Assembly: GCA_951813575.1 (NCBI GenBank)
Contig: OX638375.1
Span: 62,001 to 126,000 of the forward strand
Source: Candidatus Binatia bacterium
GTDB taxonomy: Bacteria; Desulfobacterota; Binatia; UBA9968; JAJDTQ01
Direction of reading: 5' to 3'
DNA length: 64,000 nucleotides
Position 1 is the first letter of the stretch. The number at the start of each line of letters is the position of its first letter. Of this stretch, positions 59,963-64,000 are shown piece after piece. A model generated the notes under the pieces. The model saw only the letters and a program-made list of their open reading frames with translations, was not told the origin of the DNA and ran no database searches. The position numbers and the translations under genes are program-made.

Positions 59963-61168
59963 ATGAGGAGCGCCTACGGCTTCAAGATCCCCGAAATCGA
60001 TCCGGAACTGACCCGTGTCGGTCCCGGCACGCCCTGCGGCGAGCTTATGCGCCGTTATTGGCAGCCGGTGTGCCTGTCCCGCGACCTGGAAGATCTGCCC
60101 AAGCGGATACGCATCCTGGGCGAGGACCTGGTCGCTTTCCGGGACGGGGACGGCCGGCCGGGGCTGCTCTTCTTTCGCTGCAGTCACCGGGGCACTTCCC
60201 TGGAATACGGCCGGTTGGAAGATCAGGGACTTCGGTGCTGTTACCACGGATGGCTGTATGACGTGGAGGGCAACATCCTCGACATGCCGCTGGAACCTCC
60301 CGGGAGCCAGGTCAAGGATCACCTCAAGCACCCGTGCTATCCGGTGCAGGAGTTCGGCGGCCTGGTCTTTGCCTACATGGGGCCGCTGGAGAAGGTGCCG
60401 GAACTACCCAAGTACGATGCCTGGGTCCATGAGGGAGGGAAGTTCCATGCCCGATTCGGCCCCCGGATAGGCGGCTCCGTTGACTGCAACTGGCTCCAGA
60501 CCGAGGAGAATCTCATGGATGCGCTGCACACCGTGTGGCTGCATACCCTTCACAGCGGCTCCCAGTTCCCCACCCAGGTGTTCACCTCGCTGCCGGAAGA
60601 GCTCCGGTACGAAGAGACCGAAATGGGCATGCGCTTCGTCATGATCCAGAGGCTCGACGGCGGCCGGTGGGCCGAGTTGATCTGGGAAATGGTCATGCCC
60701 TTGAACGCGCATTTGGTCTACACGAGCGAGCTCAAGACCACGAAAGTGAACCAGGTCTCCTTTTGCGTACCGGTGGACGACACGCATGTCAGGTCGGCCA
60801 ACATCCGGTGGATGCCGGCGGACGAGGACGAGACCCTGTTGAGCGGGCGCGCCAAGCTTGCGCCCGGGGGGCGGTCCGACACCAGCTACGAGTACCGCCA
60901 GCGTCACCCCGACGACAAGGAAGCCCAGGAAGGCCAGGGCGAGATCGCCAACCACCGGCTCGAGCACCACGTCACCTCGGATGAAGGCGTGCTGATGTTC
61001 CGCAGGATCCTTCGAACTGCCATCGAGGCGGTAAAGCAGAACAAGGATCCCAAGGGGATCATACGGGATCCCGAAAAGGCCGCCTGCGTGCCCACGACGG
61101 CAGGGGCCAGAGTCTGGGAAGAGGGCGAGAAGCGTACGCAGAACGTCCAGGGAACGCGGGCGGGTTGA
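59963..61168 (+). CDS. Rieske 2Fe-2S aromatic-ring oxygenase, alpha subunit (phthalate-dioxygenase-like)
   Basis: A 401-residue protein from the ATG at 59963, with GGAAGGA upstream. The Rieske cluster motif is FRCSHRGTSLEYG (Cys-x-His) and LRCCYHGWLYD (Cys-x-x-His; the usual CPYHGW reads CCYHGW). The mononuclear iron block is NWLQTEENLMDALHTVWLHTLH. The layout fits phthalate 4,5-dioxygenase-type single-component oxygenases. It would dihydroxylate or demethylate an aromatic acid. TctC copies lie on both sides, so its substrate may be imported by them; no reductase gene is adjacent. Confidence 0.88.
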   Translation: MRSAYGFKIPEIDPELTRVGPGTPCGELMRRYWQPVCLSRDLEDLPKRIRILGEDLVAFRDGDGRPGLLFFRCSHRGTSLEYGRLEDQGLRCCYHGWLYDVEGNILDMPLEPPGSQVKDHLKHPCYPVQEFGGLVFAYMGPLEKVPELPKYDAWVHEGGKFHARFGPRIGGSVDCNWLQTEENLMDALHTVWLHTLHSGSQFPTQVFTSLPEELRYEETEMGMRFVMIQRLDGGRWAELIWEMVMPLNAHLVYTSELKTTKVNQVSFCVPVDDTHVRSANIRWMPADEDETLLSGRAKLAPGGRSDTSYEYRQRHPDDKEAQEGQGEIANHRLEHHVTSDEGVLMFRRILRTAIEAVKQNKDPKGIIRDPEKAACVPTTAGARVWEEGEKRTQNVQGTRAG

Positions 61169-61231
61169 TCAAGTGGGAGAAACCATGCAGAGTGGGTGGA
61201 GTCATTGGCTTTGGCAAGTAGGAGGTACTCA

Positions 61232-62215
61232 GTGTTGCGTAAAGTGATCGGAATCGTTTCTTTGTTGGCCGTCCTGGGGATTGCCGTGACCGCGCCCGTC
61301 GCACTGGCGGCGGACAAGTACCCGAGCAGGACCATTACCTGGCTGATACCCTACGGTCCTGCGGGGGGGTTCGACCTCCACAGCCGGGCCATGACCATCG
61401 GCATGAAGAAGGCGCTCGGCGTCAACGTCATCATCCGCAACCGGCCGGGGGCGGGCGGCAACATCGCGTGGAACCTGACCTGGGGGGCCAAGCCCGACGG
61501 TTACACCATCTCGACCGTCAACATTCCAGGAGCCATCGTTTCCGAGTTGTTCGACAACCCGAAGCCGCAGTACAAGCTGAAGGAATTCTCGTGGATCGGG
61601 CAGATCTCCGCGGGGCCGTACGTGTGGGCCGTGGGCGCCAAGACCCCGTTCAAGAGTCTGGAGGACCTGCAGAAGGCCGACGAAGTGCTGCTCACCGGTA
61701 CGGGGGTCGGCGGCACGGCATGGGTCACCGCGGCGCTGACCGCGTCGGTGCTGAAGTTCAAACACCGGTTCATCCTGGGCTATCCCAGCGCGCCGGCCGC
61801 CAATATGGGCATCGTGCGCGGCGAGGGACACGCGCGCGGCCTGGGCCTGGATTCACCCGGGCAGATGCAGTTCGTTCATGACGGCCACCTGCGTCCTCTA
61901 TGGGTGTATCTGGAGAAACGCGCACCGGAGTTTCCGGACGTGCCCACCATCGGAGAGCTGGGGCATCCGGAGTTGACGGTGCTGGCCTCTCACCGGGTGG
62001 TGACGGCCCCGCCGGGCATGCCCAAGGACCGGCTAGAGATCCTCCAGAAGGCGTTCGATGCCGCAACCAAGGATCCCGACGTGCTGGAGCGGTTCGCCAA
62101 GATGAAGGCCAAGATCGAGCCGGTGGTGGGCAAGGATTGGGAGAACATGCTCAACGGCTTCTACAGCCTCATCGAGGACAACGGGGAAACCTTCAAGAAA
62201 TCACTGGGCAAGTAG
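61232..62215 (+). CDS. TctC-type substrate-binding protein, copy C
   Basis: A 327-residue protein; the GTG at 61232 has TAGGAGG upstream, and the in-frame 61196 start would precede the signal peptide. The signal peptide is VIGIVSLLAVLGIAVTAPVALA. The blocks ITWLIPYGPAGGFDLHSRAM, GAGGNIAWNLTWGAKPDGYT and GEGHARGLGLDSPGQM are nearly the same as in copy A. It follows the Rieske gene by 63 bp. Its nucleotide sequence is also close to copy A in these blocks, pointing to fairly recent duplication. Confidence 0.9.
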   Translation: MLRKVIGIVSLLAVLGIAVTAPVALAADKYPSRTITWLIPYGPAGGFDLHSRAMTIGMKKALGVNVIIRNRPGAGGNIAWNLTWGAKPDGYTISTVNIPGAIVSELFDNPKPQYKLKEFSWIGQISAGPYVWAVGAKTPFKSLEDLQKADEVLLTGTGVGGTAWVTAALTASVLKFKHRFILGYPSAPAANMGIVRGEGHARGLGLDSPGQMQFVHDGHLRPLWVYLEKRAPEFPDVPTIGELGHPELTVLASHRVVTAPPGMPKDRLEILQKAFDAATKDPDVLERFAKMKAKIEPVVGKDWENMLNGFYSLIEDNGETFKKSLGK

Positions 62216-62271
62216 TCGGGATAGCAGCAGGCGCCGTAGCGTCCGGGCGCGGTCGGAAAGGCGGAGGCGGC

Positions 62272-62625
62272 ATGCAGGTAGTCAGACTTTACAGCGGGGA
62301 TGACGGCGAGTCCCACTTCGAGGACATCGAGCTCAACTTCGAGCCGGATCGCCGGATGGAATCCACGGCCCTGGGGAACGCCAAGAGCGTGCATGTGCGC
62401 AGGGTTCCGCCGGGCGTGCTGCTGGACTGGCATCCGGCGCCCCGGCGCCAGTACCTGTTCACGCTCTCGGGGCAGTGGGACATCGAGTGCGGCGGCGGGG
62501 AAGTGCGGCGGTTCCAGGCCGGCGACATCATGCTCGCGGACGACCTGACCGGCCGCGGGCACCAGAGCCGGGTCATCGGCGACGAGCCCCACGTCTTTGC
62601 GGTAGTGCCCCTGGCGGACGACTGA
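62272..62625 (+). CDS. Small cupin-fold protein
   Basis: A 117-residue protein with GGCGGAGG before the ATG. VPPGVLLDWHPAPRRQYLFTLSGQWDIECGGGEVRRFQAGDIMLADDLTGRGHQSR-type spacing is the two-motif cupin pattern, but only single His residues are in place of the first His-x-His, so metal binding is uncertain. It follows TctC copy C by 56 bp and may act in the same pathway. Confidence 0.75.
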   Translation: MQVVRLYSGDDGESHFEDIELNFEPDRRMESTALGNAKSVHVRRVPPGVLLDWHPAPRRQYLFTLSGQWDIECGGGEVRRFQAGDIMLADDLTGRGHQSRVIGDEPHVFAVVPLADD

Positions 62626-62638
62626 CGCGGGCGTAGAC

Positions 62639-63424
62639 CTACGATCCACCGACGGCGGCGGAGGCGCCGCCGTCCACCACCAGCGCCGTGCCGGTGACGA
62701 AGGACGACTCGTTACAGGCCAGGAACAGGATCGTGTGGGCGACCTCCCGAGGCTCCGCCCACCGCTTCATCAGCGTGTGTTGCGCGCCGGTGCGGCGCAG
62801 TTCTTCCTCGCTCACCCCACGGGCCTCGGCCCGCTCGATGTGAAAGGGCGTGATGGTGGGGCCGGGACAGACGGCGTTGACCCGAATCCGGTGTCCCACC
62901 TCTTCGATGGCCAGGGTGCGGCTAAGGCTCACCACCGCCGCCTTGGTGACGTCGTACTGTCCCATTCCCGCCCGTCCGGTGACCCCGAAGACCGAAGATA
63001 CATTGACGATGCTGCCGCCGCCCCGGGAACGGAGCAGCGGGACGGCCGCCCTGCAACAGTGGACGGTAGCCATGAGGTTGACCGCCAGGATAGAGTCCCA
63101 ACTGTCGGCCTCGGCGTCTGCGAGGGCGCCGAACACCCGGATCCCGGCGACGTTGACCAGGATATCCAGTCCTCCATAGTGCGCGGCCGTGGCCTCCAAG
63201 GCACCGCGCGCCTCCGGCTCGGCGCTCAGGTCGGCGGCCATGGGAAGCACGTCCGCCGCGGGGAACTTCTCACGGATCTCTCCGGCCGCGGCCTCGGCGG
63301 CCCCGCCGTCGCGGTCCACCAGCGCCAGCCGCGCGCCTTCCTCGGCGAACAGCATGGCGGTGGCGGCGCCGATGCCGCCTCCGCCGCCGGTGATCAGCGC
63401 GACCTTTCCTTCGATCCGGCCCAC
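62639..63424 (-). CDS. Short-chain dehydrogenase/reductase
   Basis: A 261-residue classical SDR from a GTG. The cofactor loop is ITGGGGGIGAATAMLFAEEG, NVAG occurs at the fourth strand, and catalytic Ser, Tyr and Lys are in IVNVSSVFGVTGRAGMGQYDVTKAAV. The C-terminus FVTGTALVVDGGASAAVG is typical. It reduces or oxidises an unknown alcohol. It sits 9 bp downstream of the GlcG/HbpS-like gene on the minus strand. Confidence 0.9.
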   Translation of the reverse strand: MGRIEGKVALITGGGGGIGAATAMLFAEEGARLALVDRDGGAAEAAAGEIREKFPAADVLPMAADLSAEPEARGALEATAAHYGGLDILVNVAGIRVFGALADAEADSWDSILAVNLMATVHCCRAAVPLLRSRGGGSIVNVSSVFGVTGRAGMGQYDVTKAAVVSLSRTLAIEEVGHRIRVNAVCPGPTITPFHIERAEARGVSEEELRRTGAQHTLMKRWAEPREVAHTILFLACNESSFVTGTALVVDGGASAAVGGS

Positions 63425-63433
63425 GGCTGCGGT

Positions 63434-63892
63434 CTACCTCGAGTGGCCCATGGCCGCCCGGGTGGCCACGTCGGCGGCCGGGAACGAATAACCCTCGGCC
63501 TCCAGGGCCGCGGCCGCCACTTCCTCGTCCTCCTGCGGCGCGGCGCCGCTCACGCCGATTCCGCCCACCACCTCGTCGCCGATCCAGACCGGAAGCGCTC
63601 CCTGGCCGATGGCAATGTGCCCGGCGTGCACCACCTGCACGCCGGTGTAGAAGACCGGCTTCGGGTTGGCCTTCTCCTCCAGCACCGCGGTGCTCTGCCG
63701 GAACGCGGCCGCGGTGTAGGCCTTGGCCCGGGCGATGTCCGGCGCCACGAACTTGGTGCCGTCCATGCGCCCCGACCACATGAAGTTGCCGGCAGCGTCC
63801 ACGATGGTCACCGCCACCTGGTAACCCTTTTCCTCAGCCGCGCGGACGCCCGCATCCACCAGCGCCCGTGCCTGTTTCATTCCAAAGCTCAA
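63434..63892 (-). CDS. GlcG/HbpS-like (DUF336) haem-degrading-family protein
   Basis: A 152-residue protein. I choose the TTG at 63892 because GAGAGGAG lies seven bases before it; the next ATG (63880) would leave 19 bases. Landmarks are AVTIVDAAGNFMWSGRMDG, ARAKAYTAAAFRQST and GGIGVSGAAPQEDEEVAAAAL, the GlcG/HbpS signature. Family members bind haem or cobalamin or belong to glycolate/propanediol operons; many are of unknown function. It lies upstream of the SDR gene. Bases 63893-64000 show no gene. Confidence 0.85.
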   Translation of the reverse strand: MSFGMKQARALVDAGVRAAEEKGYQVAVTIVDAAGNFMWSGRMDGTKFVAPDIARAKAYTAAAFRQSTAVLEEKANPKPVFYTGVQVVHAGHIAIGQGALPVWIGDEVVGGIGVSGAAPQEDEEVAAAALEAEGYSFPAADVATRAAMGHSR

Positions 63893-64000
63893 TGCAAGTC
63901 TCCTCTCTTCGGCTCGTAGACTGAAATTCGCGTTTCGGGTCAACTGTTTCGAGCTCTCAGCAACCTTGCCAGCGGCCGGCGCGGAACCGGAACCTGCGCC

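Overview
This is a GC-rich (roughly 65 percent by eye), gene-dense chromosomal segment of a free-living or symbiotic bacterium. It holds about 60 protein genes, one tRNA-Lys(TTT) and no rRNA, phage or insertion sequence. The mix is typical of uncultured environmental Proteobacteria, Desulfobacterota or Tectomicrobia-like lineages: many ornithine cyclodeaminase/mu-crystallin homologues, MmgE/PrpD proteins, tripartite-tricarboxylate solute-binding proteins, a UbiD decarboxylase, a Rieske oxygenase, and a peroxiredoxin that appears to use selenocysteine. The taxonomic guess is inference only; no marker gene here settles it.

Layout. 0-4.8 kb (minus): a MoxR ATPase/VWA pair, then an LLM-class oxidoreductase and an FAD monooxygenase cut by the window edge. 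5.0-8.3 kb (plus): a cytidylate kinase-like/BON fusion, an SDR epimerase, a MocA-like nucleotidyltransferase and a 4,5-dihydroxyphthalate decarboxylase-like protein, which faces a paralogue at 8.6-9.6 kb. 9.7-14.3 kb: HAD-like protein, tandem DUF427 protein, selenocysteine peroxiredoxin, TadA, MmgE/PrpD and VOC protein. 14.4-17.3 kb: an AniA/NirK-like copper protein with a strong terminator, then a split spermidine-synthase-like/membrane pair flanked by an imperfect 36-nt direct repeat. 17.4-23.1 kb (mostly minus): an antitoxin remnant, a three-subunit molybdenum hydroxylase and MsrPQ.

23.2-38.4 kb: GalE, class IV aminotransferase, DUF368 transporter, a Phd/VapC toxin-antitoxin pair, SGNH esterase, ornithine cyclodeaminase-like and M24 proteins, a 20-nt tandem repeat grown from a palindromic repeat, AsnS, TauE/SafE, FAH-family hydrolase, PrpD and PrpB, histidine phosphatase, cupin, DUF4143 ATPase and tRNA-Lys. 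38.6-46.3 kb: an operon of ornithine cyclodeaminase-like protein, amidohydrolase, ferredoxin and flavoprotein, two more cyclodeaminase-like genes, a cysteine-dioxygenase-like cupin, and a scar where a truncated STAS gene abuts an epimerase fragment. 46.4-50.7 kb: PaaK-like ligase, an ATP-dependent RNA ligase-like protein, UbiD-family decarboxylase and an overlapping small unknown protein.

50.9-55.7 kb (minus): a peptide-type ABC importer with two permeases and a binding protein but no ATPase; one permease carries a large extra soluble domain. 55.9-64 kb: a fifth cyclodeaminase-like gene, a Sua5/YrdC-family protein, three TctC-type binding proteins around a Rieske oxygenase, a cupin, an SDR and a GlcG/HbpS-like protein. 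Together the window reads as uptake and oxidation or decarboxylation of aromatic and carboxylic acids plus redox defence (MsrPQ, peroxiredoxin). The strongest single observation is the in-frame UGA with a SECIS-like hairpin at the peroxidatic position of the peroxiredoxin.
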